Origin: Spirochaetota bacterium
GTDB taxonomy: Bacteria; Spirochaetota; UBA4802; UBA5368
Direction: 5' to 3'
NCBI GenBank assembly: GCA_004297825.1
Contig: SCSX01000068.1
Location: 92,651-156,650 of the forward strand
DNA length: 64,000 nt
Part shown: positions 25,565 through 33,492 of the stretch, piece by piece
How positions within the stretch are numbered: position 1 is the stretch's first letter
Layout of the letters: each line of letters begins with the position of its first letter
Made by a program: the position numbers and the translations under genes
Notes under the pieces: generated by a model
Database searches by the model: none
Told to the model about the DNA's origin: nothing
The model's input: only the letters and a program-made list of their open reading frames with translations

Positions 25565-25897
25565 ATGGACCACTGGATACTGTCGCCGCCTTCCATATTC
25601 ATAATCGTGTTCTCCCTCGCGGGAGCGGCGCTCGCGGTCTTTCTGCATGTCGCGCGCCGGAAGCCCGGGGAGGTGTGCGCGTCCCAGGAGCCGTACGCGT
25701 GCGGCGAAGATTTACAGAATCACCTGCTCCAGCCCGACTACAGCACCTTCTTTCCTTTCGCATTTTATTTCACTATATTGCATGTGGTCGCGCTGTTCAT
25801 CTCGACCGTTCCGGCCGAAACGGCCGCGAGTTTCCCGATTGCGGTAATCTATATTATCGGCGCGATGATCGGCATGTTCATCCTCCTGGAGAAATAG
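25565..25897 (+). CDS. NuoA-like hydrogenase membrane subunit
   Basis: This 110-residue protein has three membrane spans. After TM1 comes a cytoplasmic loop with EPYACGEDL (about residues 40-48), the counterpart of the P-Y-E-C-G motif of NuoA/Nqo7 that lines the NuoB-NuoD-NuoH junction. Acidic residues on TM2/TM3 are fewer than in NuoA. Many membrane-bound hydrogenases lack such a recognisable NuoA, so its presence makes this complex unusually similar to complex I. It lies four bases after the NuoK-like gene. Confidence 0.75.
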   Translation: MDHWILSPPSIFIIVFSLAGAALAVFLHVARRKPGEVCASQEPYACGEDLQNHLLQPDYSTFFPFAFYFTILHVVALFISTVPAETAASFPIAVIYIIGAMIGMFILLEK

Positions 25898-25900
25898 GCC

Positions 25901-26344
25901 ATGGGTATCGGCAAAAAAATAATGACGTGGGCCAGGATCAAGTCGCCGTGGATCCTGCATTTCAACACGGGCTCGTGCAACGGGTGCGACATCGAGATCG
26001 TCGCCGCGCTCACGCCGCGCTTCGACGTCGAGCGCTTCGGCGTGATTCTCAAGGGAACGCCCCGTCACGCGGACGTGCTCGTCTGCTCGGGACCGGTCAC
26101 CCGGCAGATCCGGGAGCGGCTCATACGCATCTACGCCCAGATGCCCGCCCCCAAGTTCGTGATCGCGGTCGGGACCTGCGCTTGCAGCGGCGGGGTCTTC
26201 GAGGGCTGCTACAACGTCATGGGGGGGATCGATACGGTCATCCCCGTATCGGCGTATATCCCGGGATGTCCGGTCAATCCGCAGGCGATAATCGACGGCG
26301 TGGTCAAGCTGGTCGGGAGCCTGGAAGAGGGAAAAAGCGCCTGA
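25901..26344 (+). CDS. Group 4 [NiFe]-hydrogenase small subunit (NuoB-like)
   Basis: This 147-residue soluble subunit carries the proximal [4Fe-4S] cluster. Four ligand cysteines are visible: two in TGSCNGCDIEI (about residues 24-34), one in VGTCACSGG (about 89-97) and one in IPGCPVNPQAI (about 124-134), the pattern of NuoB/MbhJ/HycG. No Tat signal is present, as expected for the cytoplasm-facing group 4 enzymes. It passes electrons between a ferredoxin-type partner (through the NuoI-like subunit) and the [NiFe] site. It lies 3 bp after the NuoA-like gene. Confidence 0.9.
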   Translation: MGIGKKIMTWARIKSPWILHFNTGSCNGCDIEIVAALTPRFDVERFGVILKGTPRHADVLVCSGPVTRQIRERLIRIYAQMPAPKFVIAVGTCACSGGVFEGCYNVMGGIDTVIPVSAYIPGCPVNPQAIIDGVVKLVGSLEEGKSA

Positions 26345-26375
26345 GGGGCGCCATCGTGAAGGGGGCATCACTCCA

Positions 26376-26846
26376 ATGGAAGAAGAAAAAATCATACAGG
26401 ATATTATCGGCGAATACGCCTTTTTAAAAGATTCGATACGGCTCCAGCGCGCGCGGCGCATCTTCATCACCGTGCCCCGCGAGCAGTTCGAAAACGTCTT
26501 CAAGAATCTTGCGACGACCAGGGGATTCACCCAGCTCGCCACCATCACCGGCATCGATACCGGAGAAACATTTTCGATACTGTACCACCTGGCCACCGAG
26601 AACGGCATCGTGTGTACGCTCACGACGCAAATCCCGCGCGCCAATCCCGAAATAAATTCCATAGCCCGATTCTTCAACGGGGCGGAAATTTACGAGCGCG
26701 AGCTCGTCGATCTCCTGGGCATATGCGTGAACGGACTGCCCAAGGGGAACCGTTATCCGCTACCCGACGACTGGCCTGATAATCAGTATCCGCTAAGAAA
26801 AGACTGGCGGCCCGAGGGCGCGCCGGTCGAACCAGGCGAGGAGTAA
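26376..26846 (+). CDS. NuoC-like (30-kDa) hydrogenase subunit
   Basis: This 156-residue soluble protein has the NuoC/MbhK fold. The C-terminal signature ERELVDLLGICVNGLP followed by RYPLPDDWP (about residues 107-136) matches the E-R-E-x-x-D-x-x-G motif ending in the P-L-x-x-D-W segment of NuoC, HycE N-terminal and MbhK. Its role is structural, holding the large subunit on the NuoB/NuoI arm. It is separate from the large subunit here, whereas enteric HycE/HyfG have the two fused. It ends five bases before the large-subunit gene. Confidence 0.87.
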   Translation: MEEEKIIQDIIGEYAFLKDSIRLQRARRIFITVPREQFENVFKNLATTRGFTQLATITGIDTGETFSILYHLATENGIVCTLTTQIPRANPEINSIARFFNGAEIYERELVDLLGICVNGLPKGNRYPLPDDWPDNQYPLRKDWRPEGAPVEPGEE

Positions 26847-26851
26847 CCGCC

Positions 26852-28066
26852 ATGTCCGATCACTCTATAAACGTTCCCATAGGACCGCAGCACCCGGCGC
26901 TCAAGGAGCCCGAGAGTTTCATGCTCTCCGTGAGCGGCGAGAAAATCACCGGGGTGTCGATCCGCCTCGGGTATAACCACCGCGGCATCGAAAAGGCCTG
27001 CGAGGACCGCAGCTACATCCAGGACATCTACCTGATCGAGCGCATCTGCGGCATATGCTCGCACTCGCACTCGACCGCGTTCATCCAGGCGGTCGAGGAA
27101 ATCGCGGGGCTCGAAATCCCGCGGCGCGCGGTCTACATTCGCACACTCGTCGCCGAGCTCGAGCGGCTGCACAGCCACCTGCTCTGGCTGGGCGTCGCCG
27201 GCCACGAAATAGGGTTCGATACGCTCTTAATGTATACCTGGCGCGATCGCGAGTCCGTGCTCGACGTGCTGGCGGCCCTGACGGGCAACCGGGTCAACTA
27301 CGGGATCAACACGATCGGCGGGGTGCGCCGCGACATCGACGCCGCACAGCTCGAGAATATTCTTAAAGTTGTCGACGCCGTCGAGGAGCGCACGAAGTAC
27401 TACATCAAGCTCGCCACGGAGGAGACCACGATCATACAGCGGCTTTCTGGCGTCGGGGTGCTGACGAAGGAAGACGCCCTCCGGCTGGGGGCCGTGGGTC
27501 CCACCGCGCGCGCGTCCGGCGTGGCGCGCGACGTGCGCAAGGACGATCCGTATCTCGCGTACGGCGAGCTCGACTTCAAGGTGAGCACAAGCGAGCTTTC
27601 GGACGTATACGGAAGGACCGTCGTGCGATTGCTCGAGCTCATGGAATCGTTTTCCATTATTCGCCAGGTGGTCGCGAACATGCCCGACGGGCCCGTGTCC
27701 GTAAAGGCGCCGCGCAAGGTTCCCGCGGGGGAGGCCCTCAGCCGCTACGAGGCCCCGCGCGGCGAGGACGTGCACTACGTGCGCGCGAACGGCACCGAGC
27801 GTCCCGAGCGCGTCAAGGTGCGCGCCCCTACGCTGGCGAACCTCCAGTCCGTCGCGAAGATGCTCGAAGACCGCTACCTGGCCGATACGCCCATCATCAT
27901 CGCGGCGATCGACCCGTGTTTTTCGTGCACGGACCGCATGATCGTGAAAGACGAGCGCACGGGAAAGAGCGGCATGATGAACTGGGACGAACTGAGGCGC
28001 TACGGTATCGAGTGGTACCGCGGCCGCGGCATCGATACGTCCACGCTGAAACTCGCGCTGCCGTAA
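26852..28066 (+). CDS. Group 4 [NiFe]-hydrogenase large subunit (catalytic, NuoD-like)
   Basis: This 404-residue catalytic subunit binds the [NiFe] centre. Both pairs of Ni ligands are present: Cys66 and Cys69 in ERICGICSHSHS (L1 motif), and Cys356 and Cys359 in AIDPCFSCTDR (L2 motif). That separates it from NuoD/FpoD, which lost these cysteines. After CTDR a 42-residue tail starting with Met remains; in HycE-type enzymes such a tail is cut off by a dedicated protease, and one is encoded six kilobases into the same operon (29373). The enzyme interconverts H+ and H2 with reduced ferredoxin as likely electron partner, coupled to ion transport. Motif GPQHPALKEPESF (11-23) is the standard N-terminus. 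Confidence 0.93.
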   Translation: MSDHSINVPIGPQHPALKEPESFMLSVSGEKITGVSIRLGYNHRGIEKACEDRSYIQDIYLIERICGICSHSHSTAFIQAVEEIAGLEIPRRAVYIRTLVAELERLHSHLLWLGVAGHEIGFDTLLMYTWRDRESVLDVLAALTGNRVNYGINTIGGVRRDIDAAQLENILKVVDAVEERTKYYIKLATEETTIIQRLSGVGVLTKEDALRLGAVGPTARASGVARDVRKDDPYLAYGELDFKVSTSELSDVYGRTVVRLLELMESFSIIRQVVANMPDGPVSVKAPRKVPAGEALSRYEAPRGEDVHYVRANGTERPERVKVRAPTLANLQSVAKMLEDRYLADTPIIIAAIDPCFSCTDRMIVKDERTGKSGMMNWDELRRYGIEWYRGRGIDTSTLKLALP

Positions 28067-28088
28067 CGCGCGATTGTGAGAGGAGACA

Positions 28089-29030
28089 ATGGCCGAGATA
28101 CTTTTTTACATATTCATTTTCCCCGGGATACTGTTCCTGCTGGTGACGAGCTTCGTCATCGAGTTCATCGACCGGAAGCTCCATGCCAGGCTCCAGAACC
28201 GCGTAGGTCCGCCCTGGTTCCAGCCGCTCGCCGATTTCATCAAGCTCCTTGGAAAAGAGGTGGTGATAACCGATGACGCCGACCGGACGATATTCCGCAC
28301 GATGCCGGTGGTCGCGCTCACCGCGGCCGTCACGGCGTTCTTCTATATCCCGCTCTGGGGGACGCAGGCGATATACTCCTTCAACGGGGATCTTATCGTG
28401 GTGCTGTACCTCCTCACGCTGCCCACGCTCGCCTTCTTCCTGGGCGGCTGGTACTCGCGCAGCGTCTACGCCATGATCGGCGCGTCGCGCGCGCTCACCC
28501 AGCTCTTCGCGTACGAGGTCCCGCTGCTGCTCTCCGTCCTCGCATCGGCGCTCCTGGCGGGCACATGGTCGCTCTCCGAGCTCGCGCAATTCTACGCCGG
28601 ACACACGGGCTGGTGGCTTTTCAACCTGGTCGGTTTCTTCGTGGCGCTCATCGCGCTCCTGGGCAAGCTCGAGAAGGTTCCCTTCGACATTCCCGAGGCG
28701 GAGACCGAGATCGTGGCCGGCTACCTGACCGAGTACAGCGGGAGCCTCTATGCCTTCATCCGCCTTACGCTCAACATCGAGCTGATCGTGGGTTCCGCGC
28801 TCCTCGCCGCGGTATTTTTCCCCTGGGGGCTCTCGTACGGCCCCGTCGCCGGCTTCGCGTTTTTCATCCTCAAGCTCGCGCTCATCATGGGACTCATCAC
28901 GCTCCTGCGCTCGGTGCTCGCGCGATTCCGCATCGACCAGATGATCGAATTCTGCTGGAAGTACGTCTCAACGGTCGCCTTTGCGCAGGTGATCGCCACG
29001 CTGGTAATCAAAGGGGTGCTCGTCAGATGA
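28089..29030 (+). CDS. NuoH/MbhM-like hydrogenase membrane anchor
   Basis: This 313-residue protein has about eight membrane spans and the conserved features of NuoH/HycD/MbhM: FIDRKLHARLQNRVGPPW (about residues 21-38) in the first cytoplasmic loop, and KVPFDIPEAETEIVAGYLTE (about 196-215) in the third loop, which carries the acidic residues of the E-channel. It anchors the hydrogenase arm and begins the ion pathway. Its TGA stop overlaps the next ATG (ATGA at 29027-29030). Confidence 0.92.
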   Translation: MAEILFYIFIFPGILFLLVTSFVIEFIDRKLHARLQNRVGPPWFQPLADFIKLLGKEVVITDDADRTIFRTMPVVALTAAVTAFFYIPLWGTQAIYSFNGDLIVVLYLLTLPTLAFFLGGWYSRSVYAMIGASRALTQLFAYEVPLLLSVLASALLAGTWSLSELAQFYAGHTGWWLFNLVGFFVALIALLGKLEKVPFDIPEAETEIVAGYLTEYSGSLYAFIRLTLNIELIVGSALLAAVFFPWGLSYGPVAGFAFFILKLALIMGLITLLRSVLARFRIDQMIEFCWKYVSTVAFAQVIATLVIKGVLVR

Positions 29031-29410
29031 AAAAGCCCGCCGCCATGACCATGCAGCTTCTGCGCTCGCTTTTCACGAAGCCCGCGACGACGCGCTATCC
29101 CCACGAACCCTCAAAGATGCCCGACGGCTTCCGGGGCCGCCTCAATTTCGATCCCCGGAAATGCATAGGCTGCAAGCTCTGCGTACGCGACTGTCCCGCC
29201 GGGGGCATCGAGGTCACGAAAACCGGCGACCGCGAATTCGAGGTGGTGATCGACCTGGGCAAATGCATCTACTGCGGGCAGTGCGCCGAGAACTGCAACA
29301 AGGAAGCGCTCTCCTTCTCGGACGACTTCGAGCTGGCGGAGCTTGAAAACAGCAAGCTCGTGCTCCGGTACAATGTCAAGCCAGAACGAAAGCCTGTCCA
29401 GGAGCCTTGA
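29027..29410 (+). CDS. NuoI-like ferredoxin subunit with two [4Fe-4S] clusters
   Basis: This 127-residue protein holds two cluster motifs: CIGCKLCVRDCP (about residues 45-56) and CIYCGQCAENCN (about 80-91), each C-x2-C-x2-C-x3-C. The ATG at 29027 is in frame with a longer nonsense extension and overlaps the preceding stop, so this start is well supported. It should accept electrons from a soluble ferredoxin and feed the NuoB-like subunit. No NuoE/F/G module is encoded, so NADH is not the donor. Confidence 0.9.
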   Translation: MKKPAAMTMQLLRSLFTKPATTRYPHEPSKMPDGFRGRLNFDPRKCIGCKLCVRDCPAGGIEVTKTGDREFEVVIDLGKCIYCGQCAENCNKEALSFSDDFELAELENSKLVLRYNVKPERKPVQEP

Positions 29411-29897
29411 AGGCGCGACACGCGTCGCGGTCCTGGGCGTGGGCTCCGAGCTGCGCGGCGACGACGGCGCGGGCCTCGTCGCGATCCGTGAACTTGAACG
29501 CATCTGCCCGGACCTCGTGCACGAATGTTCCCTGGGCGTCTACTGGGGGTCCACCGCTCCCGAAAACCTCACCGGCACGATACGGGATTTCAATCCGTCG
29601 CATCTCGTCATCATAGACGCGGCAATGCTCGGGCTCCCGCCCGGCGGCACGCGCGTAATCGCGCGCGACGAGATCGGCGGGGTTTCGTTTTCCACGCACC
29701 GCCTTCCCATGAACATTCTCATCGATTTTATCTCGGCGACGCTTTCCTGCGCGATCGTGGTTGTCGGCATCCAGCCCTCGCAGACCGGGCTCTGCTGCGA
29801 CGTTGATCCGCGGGTGGCCGCAGGGGCCCGGACTCTCGCGGGAGAAATCGCGGACGCCCTCCGCGCGATCCCCCGGGAACAGGTGGATTGCACATAA
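29373..29897 (+). CDS. Hydrogenase maturation protease (HycI/HyaD family)
   Basis: This 174-residue protease is of the M52 type. The N-terminal motif VAVLGVGSELRGDDGAG (about residues 18-34) contains the nickel-sensing acidic pair; a second Asp is in LVIIDAAMLG, and the His in FSTHRLPM (near residue 110) completes the three-ligand set. It trims the tail of the large subunit after nickel insertion. I prefer ATG 29373 to the upstream TTG 29343; even so the gene overlaps the ferredoxin subunit by 38 bp. It closes the operon. No hypA-F maturation genes are in this window. Confidence 0.88.
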   Translation: MSSQNESLSRSLEGATRVAVLGVGSELRGDDGAGLVAIRELERICPDLVHECSLGVYWGSTAPENLTGTIRDFNPSHLVIIDAAMLGLPPGGTRVIARDEIGGVSFSTHRLPMNILIDFISATLSCAIVVVGIQPSQTGLCCDVDPRVAAGARTLAGEIADALRAIPREQVDCT

Positions 29898-29927
29898 CGG
29901 AAGTTCACCGCCCGCGCTCGTCACGGG

Positions 29928-29957
29928 TGTCACCCTGAGCGAAGTCGAAGGGCGACA
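29928..29957. repeat. Short intergenic palindromic (REP-like) sequence
   Basis: The sequence TGTCACCCT, 12 bases, then AGGGCGACA forms a nearly perfect 9-bp stem (one A-C mismatch) 31 bp after the hydrogenase operon ends. The core CCCTGAGCGAAGTCGAAGGG is of a type seen as intergenic repeat in many bacteria. It may also act as a transcript end. The 167-bp gap between the convergent genes has no coding sequence. Confidence 0.4.
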
Positions 29958-30064
29958 TTTATCGCCGGAAAGCATGGTTCGGCTCCGCTCACCATGACTG
30001 TGGTTGGACGGGGTTTATCCCGAGATTGTCGAGGGACTCGGGCGCCGATTCGCCATTCACCGGT

Positions 30065-31066
30065 TCAGGCGCGCCCCGCGAAAAACCGTGTCGGGCTTCC
30101 TTCGTCGGATTCCGCCCGGCCGGCGTTCACCAGGTGCCTGAGTGTGAGCACTACCCAGCCCTCCGCCATCATGCGTTTTACCCCGCCCCCGCCCGGATAG
30201 AGCGTGCGAAGAAGCTGCCTTACCGTGGCGCCCTTTCCACCGTACGAGCGGAGTGCCGCCCACACGTCCTCGATGCGCTTCCGCCTCCAGGCGATGAGCT
30301 CCCTGATACGGCCGCGCGGGTCCGTCACCGGGCTTCCATGCGCGCTCAGGATGAGCTCCAGGCGCGGCAGTGCGAGCATCTCTTCGAGCGAGGCAATGTA
30401 GTCCATGAGATGGGACTTCGGGGGACCAAGCCATGAGGTTACGCCGCGGAGCACGTTGTCCCCGGAAAAAAGCACGCCCCTGCCCTCGTGGTAGAGCGAT
30501 ATATGGTCGTCCGCGTGGCCGGGCGAGGGGAAGATGCACCACTCCTCGCTGTTTATTATGAGGGGGCCCCGTTCCGCGATGATCAGGTCAGGGTCCGGCA
30601 GGAAATTTATTCCGAAGAGCTTCACGTAGTACCGGTGAACCAGCGGGGCGGCCGCGCGATAGAGTAGCTGCCTGAGCGGCGAGTTGGCCACGTCCCCGAA
30701 GATCGAGTCCCCGCGCTGGTACGATGCGCGGTAGCGCTCCCCCGACGAGACGATAGACGCCATCTTCGCCGTGAGCGCAACGGGAACGCCGAGCGAGGCG
30801 CGGAGCGCGCGCAATCCGGAGAAATGGTCCGGATGGACATGGCTTGGAATGATGCGCGTTATGCGGAACCCACTGCCGCCCGCGTACATCGATTCCAGTT
30901 TCCGGAACTCCCGGACAAAGTGGCGCACCGATCCCGGGTCACCGTAACCCGCGTCGAATATAATGCCGTCCGGGCCCGGCAGCACGTAGATATTCACCGG
31001 AGGCTTCAATGCGCCAAACGCCCCCCTCTCCGTGATCATGAATATTCCCGCAGCCACCTCGCGCAT
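30065..31066 (-). CDS. Metallo-beta-lactamase-fold hydrolase with C-terminal winged helix
   Basis: This 333-residue soluble protein has the metallo-beta-lactamase fold. The metal motif is SHVHPDHFSGL (about residues 89-99); further ligands are His in SPGHADDHISL (about 202-212), Asp in FSGDNVLRG (about 221-229) and His in LSAHGSPVTDP (about 265-275). The last ~60 residues (WRRKRIEDVW onward) resemble the winged-helix tail of LACTB2-like hydrolases, often acting on thioesters or RNA. The start ATG 31066 follows AAGGAGAAG. No operon partner shows the substrate. It is convergent with the hydrogenase operon. Confidence 0.82.
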   Translation of the reverse strand: MREVAAGIFMITERGAFGALKPPVNIYVLPGPDGIIFDAGYGDPGSVRHFVREFRKLESMYAGGSGFRITRIIPSHVHPDHFSGLRALRASLGVPVALTAKMASIVSSGERYRASYQRGDSIFGDVANSPLRQLLYRAAAPLVHRYYVKLFGINFLPDPDLIIAERGPLIINSEEWCIFPSPGHADDHISLYHEGRGVLFSGDNVLRGVTSWLGPPKSHLMDYIASLEEMLALPRLELILSAHGSPVTDPRGRIRELIAWRRKRIEDVWAALRSYGGKGATVRQLLRTLYPGGGGVKRMMAEGWVVLTLRHLVNAGRAESDEGSPTRFFAGRA

Positions 31067-31170
31067 CCGCTTCTCCTTCGCACGGCCCCGGCCGGCGGTG
31101 GCGCCATATTTGCACTATCAGGATAGCCATATCCAGTATTTTCTTTTCTCGAAAGCATAAAATATCCTCT

Positions 31171-31229
31171 GAATATGCATTTTCTATTATTGGCAAATGT
31201 CGTTGCCCCCCGCCGGGGGGTATGGGGGG
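31171..31229 (-). repeat. Right copy of the 59-bp dispersed inverted repeat
   Basis: Reverse complement of 19736-19794 with three mismatches. It lies in the 31067-31447 gap between the divergent hydrolase and CDF genes. Unlike the left copy, it lacks the TACCCATTACCCA termini, so it is a partial or decayed element. The two copies face each other across the hydrogenase operon and the hydrolase gene. Confidence 0.85.
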
Positions 31230-31254
31230 CTTTGGTCTTGCCCCATCATTGAAA

Positions 31255-31271
31255 AATTATTGACAATAATT
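31255..31271. promoter_or_regulatory. AT-rich palindrome upstream of the CDF gene
   Basis: AATTATT-GAC-AATAATT is a 7-bp inverted repeat 177 bp before the cation-exporter start and includes a TTGACA -35-like box (31260-31265). A metal-responsive repressor site is possible, but no clear -10 box is visible at proper spacing. Confidence 0.25.
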
Positions 31272-31447
31272 CGAGGCACATTCCTGATTTACTTTAGGAA
31301 TTCGAAATATCATCGAGATCAGTCGATCCCGCGCGCGCGGGACGCGGACGGGCCCTTGCGGGCAGCAGGCAAAGCTCTGTGGGACAATATGTTCTGCGGG
31401 GCTTTTTTGTCATTTGAGCACCCATGGAATGGAGAGGGGGTACCCAC

Positions 31448-32323
31448 ATGGCCTCACAGCATAACGATGGCGGGGCAAAGACCCGGGTCGCGCTCGCCTC
31501 GGTCTTTGCCGCGGTCTTCCTCACGGGATCCAAGGTGGCGGTGGGCGTGCTTACCGGGAGCCTTGGCATACTCTCGGAGGCCCTTCACTCCGGGCTCGAT
31601 CTCGTCGCCGCGGTAATCACGTACTTCTCCGTAAGGGTATCGGACATCCCGGCGGACGATGATCATCATTACGGACACGGCAAGGTTGAAAATCTGTCAG
31701 CGTTTATCGAAACGCTCCTTCTGCTCGTGACCTGCGCATGGATAATATACGAAGCAGCGCACCGTCTCATTACGGGAAGGGTGATGATCGAGGTTACCCC
31801 GTGGAGTTATATCGTCGTTGCGGTTTCCGTCATCGTCGATTTCACGCGATCGCGCGCCCTCATGAAGGCGGCCCGTACGCACAACAGCCAGGCGCTCGAG
31901 GCCGATGCGCTTCATTTTTCGACCGATATCTGGAGCTCGGGCGTCGTCTTCCTGGGGCTCGTGTGCGCCAACTTTGGCTGGTTTTTCGCCGACGCGGTCG
32001 CGGCGTTTCTCGTGGCGCTCATCGTCCTTTTCGTCTCCTACAGGCTCGGGAGGCGCTCGGTAGAGGTCCTGCTCGACAAGGCGCCGGGCGATATCGTGCC
32101 CAGCGTGAGCCGCATCGCCGCGGCGACGCCCGGAATCCTCCGGTACCACGACGTGAGGGCGAGGAACGCGGGGGCGGACGTATTCATCGACCTCTGCATC
32201 CACGTGGCGCCCCACTGCACCATCGCGGAAGCTCACGGAATCGCGGAGGAGCTCGAGCGGCGCATCACGGCCGCGATCCCGCGGTGCACGGTGCACATCC
32301 ACGAGGAGCCCGAGGACGCATAA
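31448..32323 (+). CDS. Cation diffusion facilitator metal exporter
   Basis: This 291-residue inner-membrane protein has six predicted spans and a cytoplasmic C-terminal domain, the CDF (ZitB/FieF) layout. TM2 carries SEALHSGLDLVAAVITY with the His-x-x-x-Asp metal pair, and the loop after it contains DDDHHYGHGKVENLSAFIE (about 66-84), the family signature. TM5 has EADALHFSTDIWSSG with its own His/Asp site. The C-terminal ~80 residues (HDVRARNAG, HVAPHCTIAEAH) form the ferredoxin-like metal sensor. It exports Zn2+, Fe2+ or a similar divalent ion in exchange for H+. Start ATG 31448 follows GGAGAGGGGG. Confidence 0.9.
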   Translation: MASQHNDGGAKTRVALASVFAAVFLTGSKVAVGVLTGSLGILSEALHSGLDLVAAVITYFSVRVSDIPADDDHHYGHGKVENLSAFIETLLLLVTCAWIIYEAAHRLITGRVMIEVTPWSYIVVAVSVIVDFTRSRALMKAARTHNSQALEADALHFSTDIWSSGVVFLGLVCANFGWFFADAVAAFLVALIVLFVSYRLGRRSVEVLLDKAPGDIVPSVSRIAAATPGILRYHDVRARNAGADVFIDLCIHVAPHCTIAEAHGIAEELERRITAAIPRCTVHIHEEPEDA

Positions 32324-32325
32324 AC

Positions 32326-33267
32326 CTAGGTCTCCAGCAGCGCATCCTTCCGGATCCAGACGGTATTCAGCCATTCCTGGAATCGCGCCTGGTATTCCTT
32401 GTCCTCGATGTAATCGCCGAGCAGTTCGGCGGTGATGGGTATCTTTTCCACCAGGACGCGCACCTCCCTCACCCTGCCCGAGAGAAAGCTCCAGAACCTG
32501 GTGTCGCCGCCGGGGTACACTATGGTCACGTTGAGGATGCTGCGCAACTGTTCCCCCATCGTGGTGAGCACGAATCCCACGCCCCCGGCCTTCGGCCGGA
32601 GGAGGTGCTTGAAGGGCGATTTCTGGCCGATATGCTTCTTCGCGGTAAAGCGGGTTCCCTCGACAAAATTCATCACGGAAACGGGTATCTTTTCGAACTT
32701 CCTGCACGCCTTGCGGGTGATTTCGATGTCCTTGCCGCGCAGGTGGGGGAATTTCTTTAAAAATGCCGCGGAGTAGCGCTTCATGAAGGGAAAATCGAGC
32801 GCCCACCATGCCACGCCCAGGAGCGGCACCCATATAAGCTCTTTTTTCAGAAAGAATTTCAGAAACGGTATCTTGCGGTTGAACACCTTCTGCAGCACGA
32901 CGATGTCGCTCCAGGTCTGGTGGTTGGCGATGACGAGGTACCATTGTTTCATCGAGAGGTCGTCCATCCCCCGCACATCCCACCGAATCCCCTTGGTAAG
33001 GTTGATATTCAGGTTATTCACCGATATCCAGCCCTTGGCTATGCCGTTTATGACCTTCCCGCAAAGTTTTCTCCAGCCGTCTATCGGAACGGCAAGCTTC
33101 AGCAGGGCCGCAGTCATGAGGGGTCCGAAACAGAATGCCGTGTTCGCCGCGAGGAGCAGGACCGATATCGCCCCGTGAATGTGGTACCCGATCGTGGTAA
33201 ATATCGACTCCCTCCCCCCGGGGACGGGGTTTACGACGCGTTTTTCTTCAGCAATTCTCATGGCCAT
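32326..33267 (-). CDS. 1-acyl-sn-glycerol-3-phosphate acyltransferase-family protein (PlsC/YihG-like)
   Basis: This 313-residue membrane-associated enzyme has an N-terminal hydrophobic segment (about residues 25-55) and the acyltransferase motifs: NHQTWSDIVV with the H-x4-D catalytic pair (about 113-122), LIWVPLLGVAWWALDFPFMK (about 143-162) and FVEGTRFT (about 199-206). The wide spacing and the long C-terminal part match YihG-type proteins more than the short PlsC. It should acylate lysophosphatidic acid or another lysophospholipid at the inner membrane. It converges with the CDF gene with only 2 bp between the stops. Confidence 0.85.
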   Translation of the reverse strand: MAMRIAEEKRVVNPVPGGRESIFTTIGYHIHGAISVLLLAANTAFCFGPLMTAALLKLAVPIDGWRKLCGKVINGIAKGWISVNNLNINLTKGIRWDVRGMDDLSMKQWYLVIANHQTWSDIVVLQKVFNRKIPFLKFFLKKELIWVPLLGVAWWALDFPFMKRYSAAFLKKFPHLRGKDIEITRKACRKFEKIPVSVMNFVEGTRFTAKKHIGQKSPFKHLLRPKAGGVGFVLTTMGEQLRSILNVTIVYPGGDTRFWSFLSGRVREVRVLVEKIPITAELLGDYIEDKEYQARFQEWLNTVWIRKDALLET

Positions 33268-33395
33268 GGGTGAGATCTCCAGTATTTTATTGTATACCGC
33301 AACACAGAATCGAAGGGAGGCGGCGTTCCAGCGAGTTTATGTCACTGATTTATGAGACAGATATAGCGCACACCGGTTGCAAAATAAAATCTTTA

Positions 33396-33407
33396 TGTAA
33401 TATTACA
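33396..33407. promoter_or_regulatory. 12-bp palindrome upstream of the acyltransferase gene
   Basis: TGTAATATTACA is a perfect 12-bp palindrome in an AT-rich island about 130 bp upstream of the acyltransferase start, between that gene and the end of the kinase/phosphatase gene. It is a candidate binding site; there is no second copy in the window to support it. Confidence 0.25.
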
Positions 33408-33492
33408 AACAATTTTTTGCCGTCCTAATTATTTCGGTCCGCAGCGGACGGCGATCCTTGAGCCCCGTACCGGTCTTCAGCCGGCCGGCCGG

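Noticed and set aside
26852-28066. NuoD of respiratory complex I
   Set aside because: Both Ni-ligand Cys pairs are present and a maturation protease is co-encoded, so it is a hydrogenase large subunit, not NuoD.
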